Assembly (NCBI RefSeq): GCF_018882365.1
Contig: NZ_JACVOP010000001.1
Span: forward strand, 1,096,449-1,160,448
Source of the DNA: Polynucleobacter sp. 71A-WALBACH
Lineage (GTDB): Bacteria; Pseudomonadota; Gammaproteobacteria; Burkholderiales; Burkholderiaceae
Direction of reading: 5' to 3'
DNA length: 64,000 nt
The notes below the pieces were generated by a model. The model did no database searches. It was given only the letters and a program-made list of their open reading frames with translations, and had not been told where the DNA came from. Each line of letters begins with the position of its first letter. Position 1 is the first letter of the stretch. The position numbers and the translations under genes are program-made. Positions 31,979 through 40,758 of this stretch are shown here, piece after piece.

Positions 31979-32125
31979 GCTGAAAGCCGGCTTTCAGCAT
32001 AAGGAGCGTACAGACTAGAGTTTTACCGCAGTTGTGGAGACTGTCAGTACGCTTCTTAGAAATATCTTCAAAAGTAGTAGCCAGGTCGCATCAGCGACAT
32101 CTGAAAATCAGAAGTGAGCTGCTAC
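31979..32125 (+). ncRNA. Possible structured RNA: three consecutive folds
   Basis: Not an annotated family that I recognise. In order: a perfect 20-base palindrome at 31979-31998 (GCTGAAAGCC and its complement). Then a hairpin with a 12-bp stem, 32000-32011 paired to 32047-32058 (one G-T), enclosing a 35-base loop. Then a three-way junction at 32074-32125 with closing stem 32074-32081/32118-32125, and arms 32085-32089/32094-32098 and 32100-32104/32108-32112. No ORF covers it. It could be a small RNA, a long fbpA 3' UTR, or a leader of the lipoprotein gene. Strand is assumed from context. Confidence 0.4.
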
Positions 32126-32260
32126 AAATCAAATACCTATTTAAAAAACGAATTCTATAAAAACAGCAGGGTCTCTGCTCGTCTGCAATTTGTTTCTAAG
32201 GCTGCTGGCTCTCAAAGGTGGCTAGAATGATTGCATTCATCAAAAGATCTGGATTCCCCT

Positions 32261-32530
32261 ATGAAAATCATCTCGAGTGCTTTAGTGCTTGCCGTCTCAA
32301 TGACTATGCTGGCTTGCTCAACGGCGCCAAGTGAGTTTGGGGTATATCGACAGTCTGATGGAACGGTTGGGGTGCATGCCCCAAAATCCGCTAAAGATAC
32401 TGAGGCTCAAGCAGCCGCAGCAGAGGAGTGTAAAAAACTAGGAAAGCGAAGCGCCACGATTGTTGAAACTCGTAAAACAGTGAACGACCGCTTTCCTATG
32501 ACCTACATTTTTGTGTGCAACACCTACTAA
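32261..32530 (+). CDS. Small lipoprotein, unknown function
   Basis: An 89-residue protein with a lipoprotein signal ending MLAC (lipobox, Cys at about residue 20), so probably anchored to a membrane facing the periplasm. The mature part is short and polar with one further Cys near the C-terminus (FVCNTY), resembling small betaproteobacterial lipoproteins of unknown role. ATG 32261 is chosen because it begins the signal peptide; the frame opens ten codons earlier. It converges with the histone-like gene and shares its terminator hairpin. Confidence 0.75.
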   Translation: MKIISSALVLAVSMTMLACSTAPSEFGVYRQSDGTVGVHAPKSAKDTEAQAAAAEECKKLGKRSATIVETRKTVNDRFPMTYIFVCNTY

Positions 32531-32536
32531 GTTAAA

Positions 32537-32556
32537 GCTGCTTAGCTAAGCAGCCA
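32537..32556. terminator. Shared convergent hairpin
   Basis: The perfect palindrome GCTGCTTAGCTAAGCAGC lies at 32537-32554, just after the lipoprotein stop on the + strand and over the stop codon of the - strand histone-like gene. A short T-rich tail follows on the + strand. Confidence 0.65.
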
Positions 32557-33432
32557 TTTCTTAATTGATTTGTTGACGCACATTGCATCTAAAGCCAGCC
32601 CAAAGAACTCTGAACCATTGGTGACCATGCTTTCAATAGCCTCAACCTTGCCAGATTTCACGCCACGCAAGTAGGTAGCCGCACGATAGCGTAAGAAGTG
32701 CTCATTTTCACCTTCTTCGTTATCTGTGGAGCAGATTTCTAGGCTGCCGTAGCGGGTTTCTGGGTTGATATTCAAGATAGAAAGACCCAATGCGCCAATC
32801 AGCTTTTCTGGTACAGGAATAGGAACGTAAGAGTAGAGGGAGACTAACTGCTCTTGTTCGTCGACTTCAATAATGTGGTCAACATCGAACACATCTTTTT
32901 CTGTCAATTCTGTTTCACCAGAATCGCCGCCACCAAAGGTAGACTCAAATTGCAACATTGATGTATTGCTATCTTTGGAGATTTCGATCATGTCAGGGTA
33001 GCCAAGCAAACCTTTCCACCAGTACATCAGTGAGAAGGTGCAGGGTTTTACTTCAACCAAACCTTTATCGGTTGATTTGGCAAAGTACAGGCCGTAAAAC
33101 TCATCATCTTCCTCAAGGCCGTACTGATCGACTTTTAGTTGCTTTGGCGCAGCTGCCTTAGAAGCTTTTTTAGCAGCCTTCTTTGGAGTAGGTTTTTTGG
33201 CTGCCGGCTTCTTAGCCACTACCTTTTTAACCGCCTTCTTAGCTGCTGGTTTTTTGGCAATCGCTTTTTTAGCGACCGGCTTTTTAGTTACTGTTTTTTT
33301 CACTACCTTTTTAACCGCCTTTTTGGCTACCACTTTCTTAGCGGCAACTTTTTTAACGGCTTTCTTTGCAGGGGCTTTTTTTACCACCTTAGTAGCTACT
33401 TTCTTTTTTGCTGGAGACTTCTTTGTAGCCAT
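32542..33432 (-). CDS. Histone-H1-like lysine-rich tail fused to an acidic domain
   Basis: Residues 1 to about 103 are almost only Lys, Ala, Val, Pro and Thr in repeated KK-spaced units (AKKAVKKVVAKKPAAKKPTP and similar), as in bacterial H1-like DNA-binding proteins. Residues about 104-296 form a different, acidic globular part (DQYGLEEDDEFYGLYFAKS at the start; VFDVDHIIEVDEQEQLVSLYSY in the middle). I do not recognise this part; it faintly recalls YbjN/secretion-chaperone folds. The tail probably binds DNA and the acidic part may bind a partner. The repeated AAG/GCC codons make the region 33130-33430 a degenerate DNA repeat that could vary in length between strains. Confidence 0.78.
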   Translation of the reverse strand: MATKKSPAKKKVATKVVKKAPAKKAVKKVAAKKVVAKKAVKKVVKKTVTKKPVAKKAIAKKPAAKKAVKKVVAKKPAAKKPTPKKAAKKASKAAAPKQLKVDQYGLEEDDEFYGLYFAKSTDKGLVEVKPCTFSLMYWWKGLLGYPDMIEISKDSNTSMLQFESTFGGGDSGETELTEKDVFDVDHIIEVDEQEQLVSLYSYVPIPVPEKLIGALGLSILNINPETRYGSLEICSTDNEEGENEHFLRYRAATYLRGVKSGKVEAIESMVTNGSEFFGLALDAMCVNKSIKKWLLS

Positions 33433-33663
33433 GGTCTATTACCCTTCCTATTGGTAGTTAATGTGCTTAATGCACCAGTTGATCTTACTTCAGTTTTATC
33501 AACTTTTGCTGATACCTATATGGGGATATACCTTGCAATATCAAGGGTGAATAGCCAATTGTCTTTTAGTCATCCTGAAGAAGTGTAAGGCGCTTGAATT
33601 TAAGCTCTAACTTGCTACACTGGAGCGGAGTAGTTATGAATAACCTCAACCTAAAGAGAATCT

Positions 33664-33882
33664 ATGTTCCCTGAATATCGCGAGTTAATTACCCAGTTGA
33701 AAATATCCGATCGTCACTTTTCTCATTTATTTGATAAGCATAATAATCTGGATCAGAAGATTCAAAGAATGGAGGCCCATTCCGAGCCCAGCACCCCAGA
33801 AGAAATTGAGGTTTTGAAAAAAGAAAAGCTTTTACTGAAAGACCAGCTCTATGCAGTCCTAAAAAAAGCGAGCGCTGCTTAA
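33664..33882 (+). CDS. YdcH family protein (DUF465)
   Basis: A 72-residue alpha-helical protein of the YdcH/DUF465 family, function unknown. The helical hairpin is visible: YRELITQLKISDRHFSHLFDKHNNLD, in part, then a turn at PSTPEEI and a second Lys-rich helix EVLKKEKLLLKDQLYAVL. Full length for the family. AAAGAGA lies shortly before the ATG. A hairpin terminator follows. Confidence 0.9.
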   Translation: MFPEYRELITQLKISDRHFSHLFDKHNNLDQKIQRMEAHSEPSTPEEIEVLKKEKLLLKDQLYAVLKKASAA

Positions 33883-33889
33883 GAGTTCT

Positions 33890-33930
33890 AGACCATCGGA
33901 GCGCATATTTGGATCTGATGGTCTTTTGTT
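33890..33930 (+). terminator. Probable terminator after ydcH
   Basis: An 8-bp stem AGACCATC/GATGGTCT (33890-33897 and 33917-33924) with a 19-base loop and TTTGTT behind it. The long loop makes it a weaker case. Confidence 0.5.
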
Positions 33931-33935
33931 GAGAA

Positions 33936-34283
33936 TTACGCCTTCTTCAAAAAGCAGGCCTTGAGCAACATATTGCCAGCTTCTGTCTTGCAATCTACCT
34001 CATGATCCCCTGAAACTAGGCGGATACCCTTAATCTTGGTTCCCACCTTAAGGGTTGTCGAGGATCCTTTGACCTTCAGATCTTTAATTAGAGTGACGGT
34101 GTCGCCATCAGCCAGTAGGTTGCCATTAGCGTCTTTTACTATTAAGGAGCCCTCATCCTCTTCAGCTATAGCTGTCATGGGCCACTCATGACCACATTGA
34201 GCACACACAAAATTCTCGCCGTCAGGGTAGGTCATATCTTCCTGGCAGGCAGGACATTTTGGAAGATTGGCTATGGTGTTCAT
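33936..34283 (-). CDS. YjdM (PhnA-type) zinc-ribbon protein
   Basis: Member of the YjdM family, once misnamed PhnA; no proven activity. The N-terminus is a zinc ribbon with two CxxC knuckles (CPACQEDMTY and CAQCGHEW). The C-terminal part is a small beta domain with GDTVTLIKDLKVKGSSTTLK and the ending GNMLLKACFLKK. 115 residues, usual length. It is convergent with ydcH and divergent from asmA. Confidence 0.92.
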   Translation of the reverse strand: MNTIANLPKCPACQEDMTYPDGENFVCAQCGHEWPMTAIAEEDEGSLIVKDANGNLLADGDTVTLIKDLKVKGSSTTLKVGTKIKGIRLVSGDHEVDCKTEAGNMLLKACFLKKA

Positions 34284-34359
34284 GGTTGCGCGCTAGTAAA
34301 AGTAATGTAAGTGGCAATTTTAGTCCACTGCTAGGGTGGTAATTTAGAATCAGCTGACA

Positions 34360-36183
34360 ATGAGTAAAACAGTCAAGATCATCATCGGCACCCTTAGTGC
34401 TGTTATTGCCCTACTTGGTTTAGGGGCGTGGTACGCAGCTTCAACAGTTGATCCGGTGCAGTTAACTAAATTACTCTCCACTTCGGTCAAGGCGGCCACT
34501 GGCAGAGAGTTAACAATCTCTGGGCCAGTAAGCTTAAGTTTTTTCCCGAGGATTTCCGTATCAGCGGAGCGCTTGAGTCTGAGTAATGCGCCTTGGGGAT
34601 CCAATCCTGACATGCTCACCCTAAAGCGTATTAATTTAGATATTAAAACTCTACCCCTAATCAGTCAACGCATTGAGGTCGGTGATGTCAAGCTTGCTGG
34701 TCTGGAGCTGCTTCTCCAAAGAAATGCATCTGGTAAGACAAATTGGGATATGAGAACGCCGACATCCAGTGCCACTGTTGATCCCACCAAGGGCAATAGC
34801 GTTGTAGATGGCACTTCGGCAAGTGACAACTTAATCTCCATGGAGAGTGTTTCCCTTGTGGATGCTCAGATTCGGTTTCAAAATCCCTCTGGCGCAATCT
34901 CAAGTTATCAAATTCAGCGCTTGTCATTGGTGGAGAGTGGCGATAAAACAGCCGTCTCCCTCAATATGCAAGCTCAAGGGCAGATTCTTGAGCTTAGCGG
35001 AAAGACGGGCTCTCTTTCTCGATTGGTAAAGCAATGGGATGTTGCATCGGTGCAATTTCCGCTAGACCTGACCCTCGGTATGAGTGGCAAGTCAATGGTG
35101 ATCAAAGGCGAGGTAAGTAAGTCCCCTAAAAATATACCTACAATCAATTTGGCATTGAGCTCAGCGGCATTTGACTGGCCTAAGCTCGGTGCGATGCCCG
35201 GTCAGCAAGCTCAGGCCTCAAATGGCATCAAGTCAGTTTCGGCATTGCATCAAGCTCCGAAACCACGAGCTAAGTACTTGTTTAGTAGTGAGAGTATTCC
35301 ATTTGATGTGCTACCCCAGGCCAAAGGGCAGGTAGTGATCAATATTGCTGAGTTAGGCCTGCCAAAACGTAAGCCTATCGAAAACCTTCAGGCCACTTTG
35401 CAATTGAATGGCAGCGTTATTGATATCCCAAAGCTGACGTTTCAGATGGGCAAGGGGGTTGCCGATTTACAGATCAAGCTCTCGGGGCTCGATACAGAAA
35501 ATCCCGCGCTCTCAGCCAAAGGTGTGACAAAGGATTTCACACTTGAGAATTTGTTGGCCAGACTCGATCCAAGCTCCAAGGTTAGCGGGGGTGCGATGAA
35601 AATGGCATTTGATATAAAGACATCAGGAAGTAGTCTGCATCAAATGGCGGCTAGCTCAAATGGAAAAATTCAGTTGAGTATTAATCAGGCTCAAATGGGA
35701 ACTAACGTTTTAAATGATGCAGGCGACTTCGTGGTCACGCTTTTGGACTCTATGAACCCGATGCGCAAAAAGAGTAGCGAAACCGTTTTAGAGTGTGCGG
35801 TTGCCTATCTGCCAATTAATAATGGCCAGATCAATATCGCCAATACAGTTGGCGCTGAATCCGATAGATTGGATGTAGTTTTGGCCGGATCTATTAATCT
35901 GAAAACCGAAGCAGTTAACTTGACGATTGATCCACGAGAAAAATCAGGTTTGACTACTGGCTTGGATTTGGCGGGATTAGTAAAAATGGGCGGCACTCTG
36001 ACAAATCCTCAAACAGGTATTAACCAAGCTGGAGTAGTTAATAGTGCCGTCTCGATTGGTTTGGGAATATTGACGGGTGGTGCAACTCTTCTGGCTGAGA
36101 ATGCTAGATCAATGACTTCAAAAGGCCATCCCTGCCGTGATGCACTCCACCCCTGGTCGGATATCTACCCTGGGGCGGAGTAA
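34360..36183 (+). CDS. AsmA family protein
   Basis: Inner-membrane anchored periplasmic protein of the AsmA/TamB-like lipid-transfer superfamily, involved in outer-membrane homeostasis in relatives. One N-terminal helix (IIIGTLSAVIALLGLGAWYA) is followed by the AsmA start: ATGRELTISGPVSLSFFPRISVSAERLSLSNAPWG-type sequence, read at residues about 45-80. The C-terminal AsmA_2 domain runs at about 330-580 with typical DLQIKLSGL and LAGLVKMGGTLTNPQ. The 607-residue length is typical of this subgroup. It is followed convergently by the holin-like gene at four bases. Confidence 0.9.
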   Translation: MSKTVKIIIGTLSAVIALLGLGAWYAASTVDPVQLTKLLSTSVKAATGRELTISGPVSLSFFPRISVSAERLSLSNAPWGSNPDMLTLKRINLDIKTLPLISQRIEVGDVKLAGLELLLQRNASGKTNWDMRTPTSSATVDPTKGNSVVDGTSASDNLISMESVSLVDAQIRFQNPSGAISSYQIQRLSLVESGDKTAVSLNMQAQGQILELSGKTGSLSRLVKQWDVASVQFPLDLTLGMSGKSMVIKGEVSKSPKNIPTINLALSSAAFDWPKLGAMPGQQAQASNGIKSVSALHQAPKPRAKYLFSSESIPFDVLPQAKGQVVINIAELGLPKRKPIENLQATLQLNGSVIDIPKLTFQMGKGVADLQIKLSGLDTENPALSAKGVTKDFTLENLLARLDPSSKVSGGAMKMAFDIKTSGSSLHQMAASSNGKIQLSINQAQMGTNVLNDAGDFVVTLLDSMNPMRKKSSETVLECAVAYLPINNGQINIANTVGAESDRLDVVLAGSINLKTEAVNLTIDPREKSGLTTGLDLAGLVKMGGTLTNPQTGINQAGVVNSAVSIGLGILTGGATLLAENARSMTSKGHPCRDALHPWSDIYPGAE

Positions 36184-36186
36184 GCC

Positions 36187-36534
36187 TTAAAACAGTATTC
36201 CGCTGACAAAGAGGCTGAATAAAGAAATAAAAATACTGGCAAAGAATGCGGTCCAGAAGCTGGAGATCGTAAAGCCGCTAACCACTGCAGAGACCAACAT
36301 CAGCACTAAGGCATTCACTACAAGCAGAAACAAGCCCATGGTGAGAACAGTGAGTGGGAGAGTAAAGAGAATTAATAAAGGCTTTACTACGGCATTAGCA
36401 AACCCAAGTAATAGGGCGGCGATCAGTAGCGAGCCACCATCTGCAAAGCGTAAGCCGCTAAATAGATAGCTAGCCACCCAGAGAGATAAAGAAGTTAAGC
36501 CCCACTGGACTAAAAACGGTACTAAGTTACCCAT
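36187..36534 (-). CDS. Phage-holin-4-like small membrane protein
   Basis: 115 residues with four hydrophobic helices, of the family named 'phage holin family protein' (DUF360 type) although most members are chromosomal with no phage link. The signature is SYLFSGLRFADGGSLLIAALLLGFANAVVKPLLILFTLPLT-type sequence at about residues 20-60. The role is unknown. No phage genes lie nearby, so lysis is not implied. Third gene of a short - strand run after slyX. Confidence 0.88.
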   Translation of the reverse strand: MGNLVPFLVQWGLTSLSLWVASYLFSGLRFADGGSLLIAALLLGFANAVVKPLLILFTLPLTVLTMGLFLLVVNALVLMLVSAVVSGFTISSFWTAFFASIFISLFSLFVSGILF

Positions 36535-36590
36535 GACGAATATCCTTTTTTAAATTATCTGCATCATTAATGCTAAATCTTATCAGGGCT

Positions 36591-36794
36591 TTAATAGTGA
36601 GGTGGAATTTCATCTTTTGGGCTACTATTGCTTGCCCCATCCCCGCTACTAGCTTGCTCTTTAATCGATTTCAGCTCACGATAGAGAAATTCAATCTGTT
36701 GTTGCTGCTTATAGATAGTTTGATTGAGCTGATCAATCAAGTCTTCGGTAAAGCTGAGTTTGATTTCAAGGTTAGTGATGCGATCTTCAGTCAT
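36591..36794 (-). CDS. slyX: SlyX family protein
   Basis: A 67-residue coiled-coil protein of the SlyX family, function not established. A long N-terminal amphipathic helix (RITNLEIKLSFTEDLIDQLN, continuing through QQQQIEFLYREL) is followed by a polar tail ending in DEIPPHY, the typical SlyX C-terminus. It lies 21 bases after the preceding small gene on the same strand. Confidence 0.9.
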   Translation of the reverse strand: MTEDRITNLEIKLSFTEDLIDQLNQTIYKQQQQIEFLYRELKSIKEQASSGDGASNSSPKDEIPPHY

Positions 36795-36815
36795 TTCAAT
36801 TCCTCTATGTTTATC

Positions 36816-37037
36816 TTAAGAATGAACTAATTCAAATCGACCATCTTCCATTTCTGCTTTTGGTCTAATCCAAAAGTCGTGCGACTGAAGCGATTCATAC
36901 ACATACGCTGGCTCTAGGTTGGCTTCAACGTTGGCAAGTAAAACCACCTTATAGAAGCCGCCTGTCTTAATATGCCTTAGCTTACAGCCGGGTTTAAAGA
37001 GGCCGTCATCGGCATCTGCCATTTTTGGTTTACTCAT
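36816..37037 (-). CDS. DUF1653-like small protein
   Basis: 73 residues. The pattern [20 protein letters not shown], then [20 protein letters not shown] and RFEL near the end, matches the layout of DUF1653 proteins (beta-rich, YrhyKGgxYxV and WvRPxxmF in family members). Function unknown. It heads a - strand run with slyX and the holin-like gene and is divergent from the luciferase-like monooxygenase with almost no gap. Confidence 0.72.
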   Translation of the reverse strand: MSKPKMADADDGLFKPGCKLRHIKTGGFYKVVLLANVEANLEPAYVYESLQSHDFWIRPKAEMEDGRFELVHS

Positions 37038-37070
37038 GTCAAAAAAGTGCTTTCTCAGTATGATCTATGG

Positions 37071-38087
37071 ATGACAAATAATGTCCCGTACTCCATTCTA
37101 GATATATCTCCCATCCCTCAGGGATTTACTGCTGCGGATGCCTTGCATAACTCTTTGGATGTCGCCCAGCATGCCGAGGCTTGGGGCTACACCCGCTATT
37201 GGGTAGCGGAACATCACAATATGACTGGGAACGCCAGCTCTGCTACCGCAGTCTTACTTGCTTATATTGCTGGAGGCACTAAAACTATTCGCGTGGGGTC
37301 CGGCGGCGTGATGCTGCCAAACCATGCTCCATTAGTCATTGCTGAACAATTTGGTACTCTGGCGTCTCTCTATCCCGGCAGGATTGAATTGGGCTTAGGG
37401 CGTGCGCCAGGTACTGACCAAATGACTGCTAGAGCCTTACGTCGAGATTTACTGGGAGGCGATGATCGCTTTCCGCAGGATGTGCGAGAGCTACAGCATT
37501 ACTTTGGCCCCATTCAGGATGGGCAAGCTGTGAGAGCGATTCCGGGGGCGGATACGGAAGTGCCAATTTGGATCTTAGGTTCTAGCTTATACGGCGCTCA
37601 ATTGGCTGCTCACTTTGGCTTGCCTTATGCGTTTGCCTCACACTTTGCGCCAGAGCAGTTACTGGATGCCATGTCTACTTATCGCGAATTATTCAAACCA
37701 TCCGATAAGTTAGCCAAACCCTATGCAGCATTTGTCATGAATGTAGTTGCCGCAGATACAGACGAAGAAGCTGCTCATCTATTTACTACTTTGCAGCAAA
37801 ACGTGATTCGTATGCGTCGGAATACGCGCGGACAATTGCCGCCACCGATTGATGATTTGGATGATTTTTGTGAGCCACATGAAAAGTCTACTGCTGCACA
37901 TGCTTTGCGGTGCTCTGCTGTTGGATCGTTGCAGACAGTGAGAAAAGAGATGCAGTATTGGCTCGATCAAGCTGGCGCTAATGAAATGATCATTACGGGT
38001 CAAATCTACGATCATCAAGCGCGCTTAAGATCATTTGAGATTGCCGCTGAAGCAGCCCAGGGGTTGCGCTTTAGCTCTAAAGCCTAA
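37071..38087 (+). CDS. Luciferase-like flavin monooxygenase
   Basis: LLM-class FMNH2-dependent oxidoreductase of the single-domain YhbW-type group (alkanal-monooxygenase-like). Visible signatures: [45 protein letters not shown], and [16 protein letters not shown]. Substrate unknown. The frame opens at a GTG (37047); ATG 37071 puts the start just ahead of the first strand as in relatives, though neither has a clear ribosome site. Its 3' end overlaps the convergent PIN gene by 11 bases. Confidence 0.88.
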   Translation: MTNNVPYSILDISPIPQGFTAADALHNSLDVAQHAEAWGYTRYWVAEHHNMTGNASSATAVLLAYIAGGTKTIRVGSGGVMLPNHAPLVIAEQFGTLASLYPGRIELGLGRAPGTDQMTARALRRDLLGGDDRFPQDVRELQHYFGPIQDGQAVRAIPGADTEVPIWILGSSLYGAQLAAHFGLPYAFASHFAPEQLLDAMSTYRELFKPSDKLAKPYAAFVMNVVAADTDEEAAHLFTTLQQNVIRMRRNTRGQLPPPIDDLDDFCEPHEKSTAAHALRCSAVGSLQTVRKEMQYWLDQAGANEMIITGQIYDHQARLRSFEIAAEAAQGLRFSSKA

Positions 38088-38493
38088 AGGCGTTGTAATC
38101 GCTGGTAATGAGAATATCTTCTTGAGCGGCTCTGCTAGCCAAACGAAGCACGGCATTATCTTTACTAATGAGTATCGCTGGCCTGAATTGATAAGCCAGA
38201 TCCAAGAAGATCTGATCATCGGGATCTTGGCATTGCCAGGGCGCAGGCGCTAAATCGGAGTCATCATGCTGCTGTGCAAGCGATTTCCATTGCGCCAGAA
38301 TGCTGATCTGAATCGCCTCATCAAGCTTAAAGAGGGGGCGGGAGATCACATCAGCCAACTCCAGAAATGTTTTTTCACTCGCAATAGTGGGAATGCCGCC
38401 AGCCAGAATTGCTTGTTTTAAATGGATAGCCCTTTCGTCATTAAAGACAAAAATATCTAACAAGATATTGGTGTCTAAAACTACCGGCTTCAT
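38077..38493 (-). CDS. PIN domain putative ribonuclease
   Basis: PIN-fold nuclease of the 'toxin component, PIN family' (COG1569-like) group. Acidic active-site residues are visible: [12 protein letters not shown] near the N-terminus, [18 protein letters not shown] and the C-terminal [10 protein letters not shown]. 138 residues. No antitoxin-like small gene is adjacent. Instead it follows yaeQ with a four-base overlap, a pairing that suggests a chromosomal housekeeping role rather than a mobile toxin module (inference). Confidence 0.85.
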   Translation of the reverse strand: MKPVVLDTNILLDIFVFNDERAIHLKQAILAGGIPTIASEKTFLELADVISRPLFKLDEAIQISILAQWKSLAQQHDDSDLAPAPWQCQDPDDQIFLDLAYQFRPAILISKDNAVLRLASRAAQEDILITSDYNAFRL

Positions 38494-39038
38494 TGTTGTT
38501 GATTGCGCCAGATTTCTGGAGTGATGGTGACTTGACCCATATCTGAAGAAACATAGGCTTCTCCATCTTGAATATTCACATGCAGAACCATGCTGCGCTC
38601 AACGAGTTTATTGAGTTCTTTAGCCTGCTCCGCTGGTATGGAAATCACCTGAAGGTTGCGGGCGCGAGTTAACTTATTCGCAATGCCATCCCACCAGATT
38701 TTGCTAGTGTGTCCACCATAGCAATAGATGATGACTTGATCGGATCGGCCGCAGGCTTTAAGGATGCGTCGTTCATCTGGCTGACCAACTTCAATCCAAA
38801 GCTTAATAGCATCAGTGAGGTCTTTAACCCAAAGGTCGGGCTCATCGGTATCACTCAAGCCTTTGGTAAAGGTCAAATCTTCCTGGGCTTGCAGGGCAAA
38901 GGCGATGATACGTACCATCATCCGCTCTTCAGTTTCAGAGGGGTGCTTTGCGATGGTCAGGGAGTGACTGCCGTAATAGTGGCGGTCAGAGTCTGCGACG
39001 TGAAGGTCGGCTTTGTGGATAGTTGCGCGTAGTGCCAT
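38490..39038 (-). CDS. YaeQ family protein
   Basis: 182 residues matching YaeQ, whose structure is a PD-(D/E)XK nuclease-like fold with unknown activity. Motifs: RATIHKADLHVADSDRHYY at the N-terminus, HPSETEERMMVRIIAFAL, EPDLWVKDLTDAIKLWIEVGQP-type core at about 65-85, and a C-terminal VTITPEIWR. Acidic residues of the nuclease-like core (E in SETEER, D in EPDLW, E in WIEVG) are kept. It is translationally coupled to the PIN gene. Confidence 0.92.
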   Translation of the reverse strand: MALRATIHKADLHVADSDRHYYGSHSLTIAKHPSETEERMMVRIIAFALQAQEDLTFTKGLSDTDEPDLWVKDLTDAIKLWIEVGQPDERRILKACGRSDQVIIYCYGGHTSKIWWDGIANKLTRARNLQVISIPAEQAKELNKLVERSMVLHVNIQDGEAYVSSDMGQVTITPEIWRNQQQ

Positions 39039-39128
39039 GGCGCATTATCGCCTTTAAAAAGGGGGTAACCTGAATCTGCCAGTATTATTTAGAAAATTGC
39101 CCTGATTTACTGTGTATCGTAGAGCCCC

Positions 39129-40739
39129 ATGATCCGTATTACCGAACTTCGTCTGCCTATTAACCATGCCCCCGAGGCATTGGAAGAGGCGATCTTGAAG
39201 CGCTTGAATATCCAAGCTCAAGACTTGATTCGTACTGACGTTTTTAAACGCAGTTACGATGCCAGAAAAAATGTAGCACTTGCATTTATCTATACCGTCG
39301 ATTTATCGGTGAAAGATGAAGAAAAATTGCTTCGGCAGTTTGCGAATGACATTCACATTAGACCGTCACCAGATACAAGTTACCACTTTGTAGCCAATGC
39401 CTCACAAGTCAAGAGTACAAACTTTGAGCGCCCCGTCGTGATTGGATTTGGCCCTTGTGGAATTTTTGCAGCCTTGTTACTGGCGCAGATGGGTTTTAAA
39501 CCTATCGTATTAGAGCGTGGTAAAAAAGTACGTGAGCGCACCCAAGATACTTGGGGTTTATGGCGCAAGAATGTTCTTAATCCAGAATCCAATGTGCAAT
39601 TTGGTGAAGGTGGAGCAGGTACGTTTTCTGATGGCAAGCTCTATAGCCAAATCAAAGATCCTAAGTTCTATGGTCGCAAAGTTATTGGTGAATTCATTAA
39701 AGCGGGTGCTCCAGAAGAGATTCGTTATGTGGCTAAGCCGCATATTGGAACCTTCCGCCTAGTTGGTGTTGTAGAAAAAATGCGTCAAGAAATTATTGAG
39801 CTTGGTGGAGAGATTCGTTTTTCACAAAAGGTGATTGGCTTTGATATTCAGAATGATCAGATCGTAGGCGTCAAGATTGAAGGGCATCCAGATTTGTCAG
39901 CTAACCATGTGGTGCTAGCTTTAGGTCATAGTGCTCGCGATACCTTTGAAGCCTTATATGCAGCAGGTGTCTATATGGAAGCAAAGCCATTTTCAGTAGG
40001 CTTTCGAATCGAGCACCCACAATCTGTGATCGATAAAGCGCGCTTAGGCCCACATGCTGGCAATGAGCTCATCGGTGCGGCCGATTACAAGTTGGTGCAC
40101 CATGCCAAGAATGGCCGTGCGGTCTATAGCTTCTGTATGTGCCCAGGCGGAACGGTAGTTGCCGCTACCTCTGAGCCCAATCGGGTTGTGACTAACGGGA
40201 TGAGTCAATACTCTCGTAATGAGCGTAATGCGAATGCTGGCATCGTCGTTGGCATTACCCCCGAAGATTATCCTGGTGGTCCGCTAGCGGGCATCGAGTT
40301 TCAGAGGGCTCTAGAGTCCAAGGCCTATGAGTTAGGCGGATCTACCTATGAGGCCCCAGGTCAATTAGTGGGAGACTTCTTGGCTGGTAAGGCCTCTACC
40401 GACTTTGGTTCTGTAATGCCATCCTATAAACCCGGCGTTCATCTGACAGACCTCGCTGATGCTTTACCTCCTTATGCAATTGAGGCGATCCGAGAGGCGA
40501 TCCCCGCTTTTGAGAAGCAGATTAAAGGCTTTTCGATGAAGGATGCGGTCTTGACTGGTATTGAAACTCGAACATCCTCTCCATTGCGCATTACCCGTGG
40601 CCCAAACTTGCAGAGCGTGAATATCAAAGGTCTTTATCCTGCGGGCGAGGGTGCCGGCTATGCTGGCGGAATCTTGTCTGCAGGGGTTGATGGGATTAAA
40701 GTAGCGGAAGCAGTCGCTCTCGACTATCTTTCCCAATAA
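39129..40739 (+). CDS. FAD-dependent dehydrogenase (COG2509 family)
   Basis: A 536-residue flavoprotein of the uncharacterised COG2509 group. The N-terminal about 100 residues form a small alpha/beta domain seen only in this group (RITELRLPINHAPEALEEAI). The FAD-binding motif IGFGPCGIFAALLLAQMG is near residue 105, with VQFGEGGAGTFSDGKLYSQI after it. The C-terminus has GEGAGYAGGILSAGVDGIKVAEA. Substrate unknown. It precedes hemN by 19 bases on the same strand, so they are probably co-transcribed; both involve redox chemistry. Confidence 0.88.
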   Translation: MIRITELRLPINHAPEALEEAILKRLNIQAQDLIRTDVFKRSYDARKNVALAFIYTVDLSVKDEEKLLRQFANDIHIRPSPDTSYHFVANASQVKSTNFERPVVIGFGPCGIFAALLLAQMGFKPIVLERGKKVRERTQDTWGLWRKNVLNPESNVQFGEGGAGTFSDGKLYSQIKDPKFYGRKVIGEFIKAGAPEEIRYVAKPHIGTFRLVGVVEKMRQEIIELGGEIRFSQKVIGFDIQNDQIVGVKIEGHPDLSANHVVLALGHSARDTFEALYAAGVYMEAKPFSVGFRIEHPQSVIDKARLGPHAGNELIGAADYKLVHHAKNGRAVYSFCMCPGGTVVAATSEPNRVVTNGMSQYSRNERNANAGIVVGITPEDYPGGPLAGIEFQRALESKAYELGGSTYEAPGQLVGDFLAGKASTDFGSVMPSYKPGVHLTDLADALPPYAIEAIREAIPAFEKQIKGFSMKDAVLTGIETRTSSPLRITRGPNLQSVNIKGLYPAGEGAGYAGGILSAGVDGIKVAEAVALDYLSQ

Positions 40740-40758
40740 TTCAATAAGCTGATTTCTG

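Noticed and set aside
31979-32125. 6S RNA, SRP RNA or a known riboswitch in the structured gap.
   Set aside because: The conserved core sequences I know for these were not found; only the folds are evident.
32074-32125. Hammerhead ribozyme in the three-way junction.
   Set aside because: The junction lacks the conserved CUGANGA and GAAA core.
33139-33588. Long + strand frames opposite the Lys-rich tail gene, rich in Phe and Leu.
   Set aside because: They are the complement of Lys/Ala codon repeats and look membrane-like only for that reason.
36187-36534. The holin-like gene as a sign of prophage.
   Set aside because: No other phage gene lies nearby, and the family is mostly chromosomal.
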